Part shown: piece after piece, positions 1-5,469 of the stretch
Position numbering within the stretch: position 1 is the stretch's first letter
Layout of the letters: every line of letters begins with the position of its first letter
Assembly (NCBI GenBank): GCA_945919165.1
Contig: CAMEIZ010000103.1
Coordinates: 1-6,382 of the forward strand
DNA length: 6,382 nt
Direction: 5' to 3'
From: an uncultured Traorella sp.
GTDB lineage: Bacteria > Bacillota_I > Bacilli_A > Erysipelotrichales > Erysipelotrichaceae
Notes under the pieces: generated by a model
Database searches by the model: none
Told to the model about the DNA's origin: nothing
Seen by the model: the letters and a program-made list of their open reading frames with translations, nothing else
Made by a program: the position numbers and the translations under genes

Positions 1-661
1 CAAAGCGATCACACATCTGTGCAAAATCATTGGCAGCCTGTGAATCTTCCTGGGCTCCGCTTCGTTTTGCTTTTTCAATCAATGCCGGCAGTTCAACCGT
101 TTTGGCTTTTTCCAAACGTTTCTTACCTGCCAAAATATACATTGTCAATTCTTTAAAATTCATCTGATTTCTTTCATATAGCTCATCCAGCATGACAATA
201 TCCTTCATCAGCTGAATCTGATGATCTTCAAGCGCTTTGACAATCTTACCAACATTGACTTCAGCAGCATCATAACGAGCTTTCAATCCACTTAACTTAT
301 TGGACTGTTTCTTAAAGAAACCAAATACTCCCTTTTCTTCTTCTTCAATTTCAAAGCCCTTTAATTCAACGACTAAATCGCTGATCATATCGCCAACTTC
401 ACCTAAATCCTTTGTTTTGATACGATTCAGTGCACTGTCTGAAAAATCAGATATTTTCTTTTGGGCCTGACTGCCATACTGTAATACCATACTTGAAGAA
501 GTAATATCAATTTTTTCTGCGAATTCTTCAATTTGTTTCTTTTCTTCTTCACTGAAATCAGCATCGCTGATTTCAACTGGCTCAATTCCTTTTTCTTCAA
601 CAACTTCTTCTTCAACCACTTCTTCTTCACCCAAAGTTAATGTAATTTTTTCCTCACTCAT
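1..661 (-). CDS. telA: TelA-family (toxic anion resistance) protein, N-terminal 220 residues
   Basis: The frame starts at an ATG preceded by AGAGGAG and stays open for 220 codons to the window edge, so the C-terminal part is missing; full family members run to roughly 350-400 residues. Translation begins MSEEKITLTLGEEE, has a very acidic segment at residues 11-50, then a mostly helical, charged region without membrane segments. It includes KGVFGFFKKQSNKLSGLKAR and later MLDELYERNQMNFKELTMYI, both typical of the TelA/YaaN family (PF05816). The family is named for a tellurite-resistance locus, but its molecular activity is not known. The ATG overlaps the stop of the upstream XpaC-like gene by 4 nt (ATGA), implying translational coupling. 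The same gene pair occurs as xpaC-yaaN in Bacillus subtilis, which supports the call. A cytoplasmic protein working with the membrane partner is an inference. Confidence 0.88.
   Translation of the reverse strand, partial: MSEEKITLTLGEEEVVEEEVVEEKGIEPVEISDADFSEEEKKQIEEFAEKIDITSSSMVLQYGSQAQKKISDFSDSALNRIKTKDLGEVGDMISDLVVELKGFEIEEEEKGVFGFFKKQSNKLSGLKARYDAAEVNVGKIVKALEDHQIQLMKDIVMLDELYERNQMNFKELTMYILAGKKRLEKAKTVELPALIEKAKRSGAQEDSQAANDFAQMCDRF
593..628 (-). repeat. Imperfect 15-nt tandem repeat encoding EEEVV units
   Basis: Codons 12-23 of the TelA-like gene read EEEVV, EEEVV, EE. The DNA units are GAAGAAGAAGTGGTT and GAAGAAGAAGTTGTT followed by GAAGAA, differing at one base. The in-frame period means that slippage would change only the length of the acidic tail. 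Confidence 0.7.
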
Positions 662-1311
662 TTTGTTTTCTCCTCTAAAATTCCTTCCTGTTTCAATAAA
701 TCCTCTAATACTTTCGCATCCACTTTGACTTCCATATTGGTTTTTTCATATAACTGATCATAAAAGTTTCTGAATGCCTGTACACTGATATCGAGTGTTT
801 CCCTAATTTTGTTTTTTGAAGTTAAGATGTTTTCTCCCTCAAAAGCAGGTTGTTCAATATCGGCATACCTTCTAAGCAGCTCAATGACACTGTCAACATA
901 ATATTTAAAATATTTACGCGTTTTTTGAACGCTTAGTGGTTCTTTTTGAATAAAATCGCTGATTTTTTCATTGATAAGAATGATTTCTGCAATCTTTTCA
1001 GACAAGTCTTCATCTTGAATGACCTCATCGAGCTGATGCAAAGCAGCAATCTGGCTGTCACATAACAGACAGATTTCCTCAACTTCACTGTTGACATAAG
1101 TGATAGGTGTTTCCACTTCAATTTCAATATCTTTAAAAACATTAAAATGTGTCAAAACAAACCAAACACCAAAACTTATCAACAATAAAATCAGATAGCT
1201 TGTGAATTTTATCATCGGCAAAAACATGGACAGAATGACCCATGTCAAGGCCGCCAGATAGATCGGCATCGTACTTTTTTTTCTGATTTTTTCTTTTTTT
1301 ACCTTTGCCAT
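658..1311 (-). CDS. xpaC: XpaC-family membrane protein (5-bromo-4-chloroindolyl phosphate hydrolysis family)
   Basis: The 217-residue protein has a basic N-terminus (MAKVKKEKIRKK), two hydrophobic helices at about 16-33 and 37-54 forming a short hairpin, then a charged, helical cytoplasmic domain. Family-typical stretches are KTRKYFKYYVDSVIELLRRY (about 130-149) and MEVKVDAKVLEDLLKQEG (about 193-210). These match the XpaC family (PF10112), named because B. subtilis XpaC was linked to hydrolysis of the chromogenic substrate X-phos. No catalytic motif is evident here, and an enzymatic role is doubtful. The ATG follows the AAA+ gene's stop directly (TAAATG) with only a weak GGTGA upstream, so translation is probably coupled. 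The stop overlaps the TelA start by 4 nt. The arrangement suggests an anchor that holds TelA and perhaps the ATPase at the membrane (inference). Confidence 0.82.
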   Translation of the reverse strand: MAKVKKEKIRKKSTMPIYLAALTWVILSMFLPMIKFTSYLILLLISFGVWFVLTHFNVFKDIEIEVETPITYVNSEVEEICLLCDSQIAALHQLDEVIQDEDLSEKIAEIILINEKISDFIQKEPLSVQKTRKYFKYYVDSVIELLRRYADIEQPAFEGENILTSKNKIRETLDISVQAFRNFYDQLYEKTNMEVKVDAKVLEDLLKQEGILEEKTK

Positions 1312-3222
1312 TTATTCACCGTCTTTCAACATTTCTTCAAAATCTTCAGGCAATAATGTTTTATAGTCTTTGCTGTGAGTCTGCATCAGTCTTTTCGACT
1401 GTGCCAAGATCGCTTTTTCAACAACATTTCTTGCTAGACGGCCATTCCCATCATCACTTTTACGTTTTGAATCAAAATAAGCCAACAAGTCTTTTTCACA
1501 TGCTGCATCCAAAACATATTGTTTTTTCGATGCTACTGATTTACAAATTTCATAGAGTTCTTCAGCTGTATAGTCTTCAAATTCAAGAATATGATTAAAT
1601 CTGGATTTTAATCCTGAATTCGCTTTTAAAAACTCATTCATTTCTTTCGTATAACCGGCCAAAATGACAATCAAATCCTCTCGGTGATCTTCCATAGCTT
1701 TGACAAGTGTATCAATAGCTTCCAAGCCAAAACTGTCCGTAGAACCGCGATACAGGCTGTAAGCTTCATCAATAAACAACACACCGCCCAAAGCACTTTC
1801 AATCACCTTCATGGTTAACGGAGCGGTATGACCCACATATTGACCAACAAGATCCTTACGCGATACTTCCACTAAAACACCGCTTTTTAAAAAACCAAGA
1901 AATTTCATATAGCGGGCAAAAATACGGGCAACTGTCGTTTTTCCGGTTCCCGGATTTCCCATAAAGATCATATGTTTACTCAGCTCTTCTGTTTTCAATC
2001 CCAAAGTCTGCCGCTGGCTTTGAATCGCATAATAATCTTTTAAGGAAAGAAGATACTCTTTGACTGAATGAAGTCCTACTAATTCTTCCAATTCTTTTTC
2101 GATATCCATCGTATCCTGTACTGTTTTTACATAATCAAAAAGACGATAACGCTGATTTTCACATTCCAGATAAAGATCTTGATCATAACACAAAGTTGCT
2201 TTCTGATCTGTTTTTGTCTGCAGTCGATATTCAGTAAGAGCATCACTGACTTTTTTCATTTCACTTTCCAGTGATTCTTTTCCTTTTGCTTCCTGATAAT
2301 GATCTTTTAGATAAAGAGTTAAAGCTTTTTGATCGATCATTACATCATTTCTGTCAAAGAAAGCTTTATATTTCATAATCAGTCTATCAACATCCTGATC
2401 GATTTCTTCTCTTTTTTTATGCTTAAGCTCAATAACATCAAGAATATTCTCAAAAAACGGCGTTCCTATTTTCTGATAAATCGTTGAATAGCCAACATCC
2501 GCAATCAACAATATCAATGAACATGAAAAATCAATCGAATCGATCAGATTTCCGCTTAAATGCTGACTTACTAACTGCAGTGTATGATCTTTCTTTACAT
2601 AACGGTTATCCAGTTTGATCTGTTGTTTTTTTGTTAATTCAGAGATCATATCACAAAGCTGTAATGAAAGCTGATCAAAGTGATCAATGAGCAAGATCTC
2701 TTTTTTCTTGATAGATGCAGCATATAAATCTTGTATCAGAAGCTGATTCTTTGAAATATCCTTGTAGTTTTCACAATCAATGGAAGCCACACCATCAATC
2801 ATTCTTTCCTGTTCCATAAAACTCAAAAGTGAATTGAGATATTCATGTTTATAACTGCCTTTTTCTCCACATATGAGTACACTGACACAGTTTTTATTTA
2901 ATTCATGCCTTTTAAATGCCATGTACATGGAATTTAGAAAGTATGAAGGCAAATCCAGTTTTAAGATATCATCTAATTCTTTTGTGGTTTGTTTTTGGAT
3001 ACCAAAATCTTTTTCAATCTCTTTTTGAAGCTGATCCAGTTCCTCGTTTAAATATCCCTTTTGAAGTTCTCGGATATTTTTCTCATTTATTTCAATGATT
3101 TTCTCTAATTCATCATTATGATATTCACGTTTGTTCTTTAAGTAGCTTTCTGCATCCAGGGTTGAGATTCTTTTACGATTCAGCACGTTTTTTAACATTT
3201 CTTCTCTGTTATCTTTTGCCAT
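1312..3222 (-). CDS. Tandem AAA+ ATPase with degenerate first module and CbxX/CfxQ-type second module
   Basis: The protein has 636 residues. Residues 1-95 are charged and probably coiled coil. Residues 96-330 look like a decayed AAA+ module: GEKGSYKH (119-126) sits where Walker A should be but lacks the second glycine and the Thr/Ser after Lys, and ILLIDH (176-181) is a Walker B with His for the catalytic Glu. Residues 375-636 are a complete AAA+ of the CbxX/CfxQ (SpoVK, red-type Rubisco activase) class: Walker A GNPGTGKTT (422-430), pore-loop-like VSRKDLVGQYVG (453-464), Walker B VLFIDEAYSL (481-490), sensor region IVILAGYTKEM (518-528), probable arginine finger R541 and sensor 2 GNGRLARN (592-599). 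The start ATG has TGAGG 5 nt upstream and lies behind its own promoter. It opens a coupled operon with the XpaC- and TelA-like genes. The substrate is unknown; a remodelling ATPase acting on those partners is an inference. Confidence 0.85.
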   Translation of the reverse strand: MAKDNREEMLKNVLNRKRISTLDAESYLKNKREYHNDELEKIIEINEKNIRELQKGYLNEELDQLQKEIEKDFGIQKQTTKELDDILKLDLPSYFLNSMYMAFKRHELNKNCVSVLICGEKGSYKHEYLNSLLSFMEQERMIDGVASIDCENYKDISKNQLLIQDLYAASIKKKEILLIDHFDQLSLQLCDMISELTKKQQIKLDNRYVKKDHTLQLVSQHLSGNLIDSIDFSCSLILLIADVGYSTIYQKIGTPFFENILDVIELKHKKREEIDQDVDRLIMKYKAFFDRNDVMIDQKALTLYLKDHYQEAKGKESLESEMKKVSDALTEYRLQTKTDQKATLCYDQDLYLECENQRYRLFDYVKTVQDTMDIEKELEELVGLHSVKEYLLSLKDYYAIQSQRQTLGLKTEELSKHMIFMGNPGTGKTTVARIFARYMKFLGFLKSGVLVEVSRKDLVGQYVGHTAPLTMKVIESALGGVLFIDEAYSLYRGSTDSFGLEAIDTLVKAMEDHREDLIVILAGYTKEMNEFLKANSGLKSRFNHILEFEDYTAEELYEICKSVASKKQYVLDAACEKDLLAYFDSKRKSDDGNGRLARNVVEKAILAQSKRLMQTHSKDYKTLLPEDFEEMLKDGE

Positions 3223-3237
3223 GTTGTCCTCACTATA

Positions 3238-3287
3238 TGGTACATTTTACTCCTTTTCTTACATCTTCTCAATGCAATTATGTACCA
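3238..3287. repeat. 8-bp inverted repeat bracketing the AAA+ operon promoter (candidate operator)
   Basis: TGGTACAT (3238-3245) and ATGTACCA (3280-3287) are perfect inverted copies whose centres are 42 bp apart, about four helical turns. One arm touches the -10 hexamer and start region; the other lies just upstream of the -35. The geometry would suit a dimeric regulator or a looping repressor, but no regulator gene is visible in the window. Confidence 0.4.
3244..3272 (-). promoter_or_regulatory. Sigma-A-type promoter of the AAA+/xpaC/telA operon
   Basis: The minus strand reads -35 TTGAGA (3272-3267), a 17-bp spacer and -10 TAAAAT (3249-3244); each hexamer matches consensus at five of six positions. 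It lies just after the trmD terminator and 21 bp before the AAA+ start codon, so the downstream operon is transcribed independently of the ribosomal cluster. Confidence 0.7.
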
Positions 3288-3292
3288 AAAAT

Positions 3293-3315
3293 AAAAAAAA
3301 GTCCCTCAGGACTTT
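3293..3315 (-). terminator. Intrinsic terminator after trmD
   Basis: On the minus strand AAAGTCC, loop TGAG, GGACTTT forms a 7-bp stem (3315-3298) that runs directly into a T tract (eight T in 3300-3293, then ATTTTT). It begins 5 nt after the trmD stop and closes the rpsP-khpA-rimM-trmD transcript. Confidence 0.88.
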
Positions 3316-3319
3316 ATCA

Positions 3320-4025
3320 TTATTTTTGATTTTCACTTTGAATTTCTATCAGCAAATGTTCTTCTTCAGCATTCAGCTGTTTCTTTTCCAAAAGATCTGG
3401 ACGTTTCAAATACGTTTTGCGCAAAGATTCTTTTAATCGCCATTTGCGAATATTCTCGTGATGACCGCTCAATAAAACATCCGGTACTCTTTTCCCATCA
3501 TATTCAATGGGACGAGTATACTGAGGATATTCTAGCAAGCCATTTTCAAAGCTGTCATCCTCATGACTTTGTTTGGTAATCACACCATCCAATAAACGAA
3601 TCAGAGCATCGGATATCGTCATTGCAGCAATTTCCCCGCCTGTAAGCACAAAATCACCGATACTGACTTCTTCATCCACATAATCACGAATACGCTCGTC
3701 AAAGCCCTCATAATGGCCGCAAATAAGAATTAAATGATCAAAATGAACAAAGCTTCTCGCTTTTTTCTGCGTAAAGGTTTCACCTTGAGGAGTAAGCAGT
3801 ACAACATGGGAAGATTCAGTCTTGATCGCTTTCAAGCAGTCAACAATAGGCTGCACCATCAAAAGCATCCCTACCCCTCCGCCACAAGGTGTATCATCTA
3901 CATGATGATGTTTATCAAGCGTATACAAGCGATAATCCACGCAATCAAATTCAACCTTATGGGAATCAAGTGCTTTTTTGATAATCGAAGTAGTTTTAAA
4001 TGAAAGTCATTACTGTAATTCTCAT
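3320..4025 (-). pseudogene. trmD: tRNA (guanine-N1)-methyltransferase TrmD, frameshifted by a ~20-nt 5' deletion
   Basis: TrmD methylates G37 of tRNAs with S-adenosylmethionine, preventing +1 frameshifting. The body is well conserved: VDDTPCGGGVGML, the knot motif GHYEGFDERI, SIGDFVLTGGEIAAM, then the Arg of DALIRLL and the Asp of HEDDSFENG, equivalent to E. coli R154 and D169. The natural start is the ATG at 4025, which overlaps the rimM stop (ATGA) and has GAGGG 6 nt upstream. It reads MRITVMTFI and stops at TAA (3998-3996). The TrmD frame resumes one base out of phase at SFKTTSIIKKALDSHKVEF. Compared with B. subtilis TrmD, residues equivalent to LFPEMFE are absent: 21 nt expected, 1 nt present. 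Restoring 20 nt gives a normal 241-residue protein. Internal starts (GTG at 3940, or ATT/ATC near 3985-3980) lack a ribosome site and would lose about 30-45 residues. This is a real lesion or a sequence error. Confidence 0.8.
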
Positions 4026-4513
4026 AACATTCCCTCAATCAAATCTACATCAATTCTTTTATCATCAATATCCACATTAAGAATAAAACGGTCCACATAC
4101 GGAATTAACACATCTTTTTTGTTTTCTCTTTGAACACGCAAAATATCATGAGCTTCACTTTCTAAGATTTCATAGACAGTGCCCAATAGCTGATCATCAT
4201 AATAAACCTGACAGTCAATCAGTTCAAAATAGTAATAATCTTCATCTTCACTGCCATCAACTTCACACAACAGCTCTAACCCCTTATACTTTTCTACATC
4301 ATTAATATTATGATACCCTTCAAACACAACTAAAATACAGCCTTTATGCATTCGCCAGCTTTCAACGATCAAACTCACTTTTTTATTTCCATATTTCACA
4401 AACAGTTCATTTCCCTTTTCAAAACGTTCCTCAATGAAATCACTGTTTGGTAATATTTTCAGTTCACCTCGTATGCCATGTGTATTGACAATTTTCCCGA
4501 TTGTAAGTTCCAT
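4022..4513 (-). CDS. rimM: Ribosome maturation factor RimM (16S rRNA processing)
   Basis: The 163-residue protein has the usual RimM length. It opens with MELTIGKIVNTHGIRGELKI, the start of the RimM N-terminal beta-barrel. The PRC-barrel half begins near YYYFELIDCQVY, continues with GTVYEILESEAHDILRVQ and ends with LIPYVDRFILNVDI and DVDLIEGML. RimM binds ribosomal protein S19 in the 30S head and helps late 16S maturation. An in-frame extension 17 codons upstream exists (MNLIRMHRH...), but the ATG at 4513 is chosen because AGGAGG lies 4 nt before it and family homology begins there. It follows khpA after 37 nt containing two overlapping hairpins, and its stop overlaps the trmD ATG by 4 nt. 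Confidence 0.95.
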   Translation of the reverse strand: MELTIGKIVNTHGIRGELKILPNSDFIEERFEKGNELFVKYGNKKVSLIVESWRMHKGCILVVFEGYHNINDVEKYKGLELLCEVDGSEDEDYYYFELIDCQVYYDDQLLGTVYEILESEAHDILRVQRENKKDVLIPYVDRFILNVDIDDKRIDVDLIEGML

Positions 4514-4517
4514 ATTT

Positions 4518-4523
4518 CCTCCT
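4518..4523 (-). promoter_or_regulatory. rimM Shine-Dalgarno site that fixes the start
   Basis: AGGAGG lies 4 nt before the ATG at 4513. Its first three bases fall inside the small palindrome CCTATTTT-T-AAAATAGG, so local pairing could limit access. Confidence 0.75.
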
Positions 4524-4553
4524 ATTTTAAAAATAGGATGCCTGTGCATCCTA
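4521..4553 (-). promoter_or_regulatory. Two overlapping hairpins between khpA and rimM (attenuator-like)
   Basis: On the minus strand, hairpin 1 is TAGGATGC, loop ACAG, GCATCCTA (4553-4534), followed by five T (4533-4529), which resembles an intrinsic terminator. Its first three bases are the khpA stop codon. Hairpin 2 is CCTATTTT, T, AAAATAGG (4537-4521), which reuses the last four bases of hairpin 1 and takes in the first bases of the rimM AGGAGG. The two cannot form fully at once. A ribosome finishing khpA would cover the left arm of hairpin 1. Regulation is inferred; it could equally be a weak terminator or an RNA-processing site. Confidence 0.5.
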
Positions 4554-4799
4554 ATAAGATTCAAATTTAATTGTAATCTTTTTGTCTACCTTGCGGCTTG
4601 CAACTGACATCATCTGTCGAATACTTGAAGCCATAGCTCCTTTTCTGCCAATCAAACGTGCCACGTCATCACTGTTGGCATAAACATAAAGACAGATTTC
4701 ATGCTCATCCAAAGTTTCCATCTGTTTCACAGACAGATTAAGTGTATCACTGACAATGGGTTCGCACAGATTGTATAAAACCTTTTCGAAATCAATCAT
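4551..4799 (-). CDS. khpA: KH-domain RNA-binding protein KhpA (YlqC family)
   Basis: The 82-residue protein is a single KH domain, the normal size for KhpA. The RNA-binding GxxG loop is GRKG at 51-54 in VARLIGRKGAMASSIRQMM, followed by the final beta strand KKITIKFES. In streptococci KhpA forms a heterodimer with KhpB (Jag/EloR) and affects cell elongation and small RNAs; the position between rpsP and rimM is the standard one. The ATG shares one base with the rpsP stop (TAATG). No Shine-Dalgarno sequence is visible in the last bases of rpsP, so translation probably depends on ribosomes finishing rpsP. Confidence 0.94.
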   Translation of the reverse strand: MIDFEKVLYNLCEPIVSDTLNLSVKQMETLDEHEICLYVYANSDDVARLIGRKGAMASSIRQMMSVASRKVDKKITIKFESY

Positions 4800-5071
4800 T
4801 ATTTTGACAGTTTAGAATCGTGGAACTGCTTCATAATTCCTTCCTTAGAAAGAATGCTGCGAACTGTATCGCTTGGCTGAGCACCATTTGATAACCATTT
4901 CAGTGCTACTTCAGCATTAACATTTACGATTGCAGGGTTCTTAGTTGGATCATAAGTACCCACTAATTCAATAATTCTTCCATCTCTAGGATAACGGGAA
5001 TCAGCAGCAACAATTCTATAAAAAGGTGCCTTTTTAGATCCCATTCTTTTTAATCTTAATTTAACAGCCAT
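4799..5071 (-). CDS. rpsP: 30S ribosomal protein S16
   Basis: The 90-residue protein is typical in length. MAVKLRLKRMGSKKAPFYRI is the S16 N-terminus, with ADSRYPRDGRIIELVGTYDP and ALKWLSNGAQPSDTVRSILS following, all hallmark S16 sequence. S16 binds 16S rRNA early in assembly of the 30S body. The frame extends upstream to a TTG at 5113, but that start lies inside the promoter; the ATG at 5071 has GGAGG 7 nt upstream and matches the family start. It is the first gene of the cluster, driven by the promoter at 5126-5098, and it shares one base with khpA. Confidence 0.97.
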   Translation of the reverse strand: MAVKLRLKRMGSKKAPFYRIVAADSRYPRDGRIIELVGTYDPTKNPAIVNVNAEVALKWLSNGAQPSDTVRSILSKEGIMKQFHDSKLSK

Positions 5072-5078
5072 GTGTTTT

Positions 5079-5083
5079 CCTCC
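5079..5083 (-). promoter_or_regulatory. rpsP Shine-Dalgarno site that fixes the start
   Basis: GGAGG sits 7 nt upstream of the ATG at 5071 and rules out the longer TTG-initiated frame. Confidence 0.85.
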
Positions 5084-5097
5084 ATATTTACCTGGAT

Positions 5098-5126
5098 ACT
5101 TTACCATACCCAAAACATGATGTCAA
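5098..5126 (-). promoter_or_regulatory. Promoter of the rpsP-khpA-rimM-trmD cluster
   Basis: The minus strand carries a perfect -35 TTGACA (5126-5121), a 17-bp spacer and -10 TAAAGT (5103-5098) preceded by TGG, an extended -10 that compensates for the 4/6 hexamer. Transcription should start near 5091, leaving a leader of about 20 nt that contains the GGAGG site. Confidence 0.78.
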
Positions 5127-5142
5127 GTCTTTTTACTTGACA
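5121..5142. repeat. Inverted repeat over the rpsP -35 hexamer
   Basis: TGTCAAGT (5121-5128) and ACTTGACA (5135-5142) are perfect 8-bp inverted arms around CTTTTT. The lower-coordinate arm is the rpsP -35 read on the minus strand; the other creates a TTGACA on the plus strand, with AATAAT 18 bp later (5161-5166). It could be an operator, a weak divergent promoter or chance. Confidence 0.35.
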
Positions 5143-5163
5143 GTTCACTTTTTTTATTCAAAT

Positions 5164-5191
5164 AATAAGTCTGCCCAAGGGCAGACTTATT
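5164..5191. terminator. 13-bp perfect hairpin between yneF and rpsP, probable terminator
   Basis: AATAAGTCTGCCC and GGGCAGACTTATT form 13 base pairs around two bases. The GC-rich core flanked by AT pairs is terminator-like, but neither side has a proper T tract: the minus strand continues TGAATAAAAAAA, so the only U-rich part is the end of the stem (ACTTATTTG). It lies 31 nt after the yneF stop and just upstream of the rpsP promoter. A weak or bidirectional terminator is the best guess. Confidence 0.55.
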
Positions 5192-5222
5192 GATCTTATA
5201 AATAGTATTGAACAGTTTTTGC

Positions 5223-5438
5223 TTATCTTGCCTGTTCCATTGATTTCATGATCTGTCTGATCTGTGCTTCAGAAGGCTTTCTTCCCATCTGCATAAACAT
5301 AGCACGGATCATTTTTTCATTGATAGGAGGGTTTTCCTTTAATTGTTTCATAAAGTATCTTCTTGTCAAAAAGAAACCTAAAGCTCCACCAATGATCAAT
5401 CCAATGACAGTATACATAATCGATAACCAAACATCCAT
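5223..5438 (-). CDS. yneF: YneF family (UPF0154) small membrane protein
   Basis: The 71-residue protein has one N-terminal transmembrane helix (about residues 5-24, IMYTVIGLIIGGALGFFL) followed by the family signature TRRYFMKQLKENPPINEKMI, then MRAMFMQMGRKPSEAQIRQI-like sequence. This matches UPF0154/YneF, widespread in Bacillota and Mollicutes, of unknown function. The ATG at 5438 has GGAGGTG 7 nt upstream. A candidate promoter lies over the end of the preceding gene, and a strong hairpin follows. The cytoplasmic tail after the helix is short and basic. Confidence 0.92.
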   Translation of the reverse strand: MDVWLSIMYTVIGLIIGGALGFFLTRRYFMKQLKENPPINEKMIRAMFMQMGRKPSEAQIRQIMKSMEQAR

Positions 5439-5469
5439 GATTTTGCACCTCCATAACTTATTACTTCAT

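Noticed and set aside
427..630. Lys/Leu-rich 67-residue frame on the minus strand
   Set aside because: It lies in another frame inside the TelA coding sequence; its composition reflects the GAA-rich repeat, and it has no family match or ribosome site.
1305..1598. 97-residue plus-strand frame opposite the AAA+ gene
   Set aside because: It is antisense to the intact AAA+ C-terminus, has no recognisable domain or promoter, and the opposite strand is clearly coding.
3734..4003. 89-residue plus-strand frame over the start of trmD
   Set aside because: It is antisense to conserved TrmD codons; the frame break in trmD does not make the reverse strand coding.
3992..4004. Programmed +1 frameshift at ATT-TAA in trmD
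   Set aside because: A shift there would rejoin the frame but give a protein lacking the conserved LFPEMFE segment, so a deletion explains the data better than recoding.
5072..5113. N-terminal extension of S16 from TTG at 5113
   Set aside because: The segment overlaps the -10 hexamer of the rpsP promoter and is absent from the S16 family; GGAGG at 5083-5079 supports the ATG at 5071.
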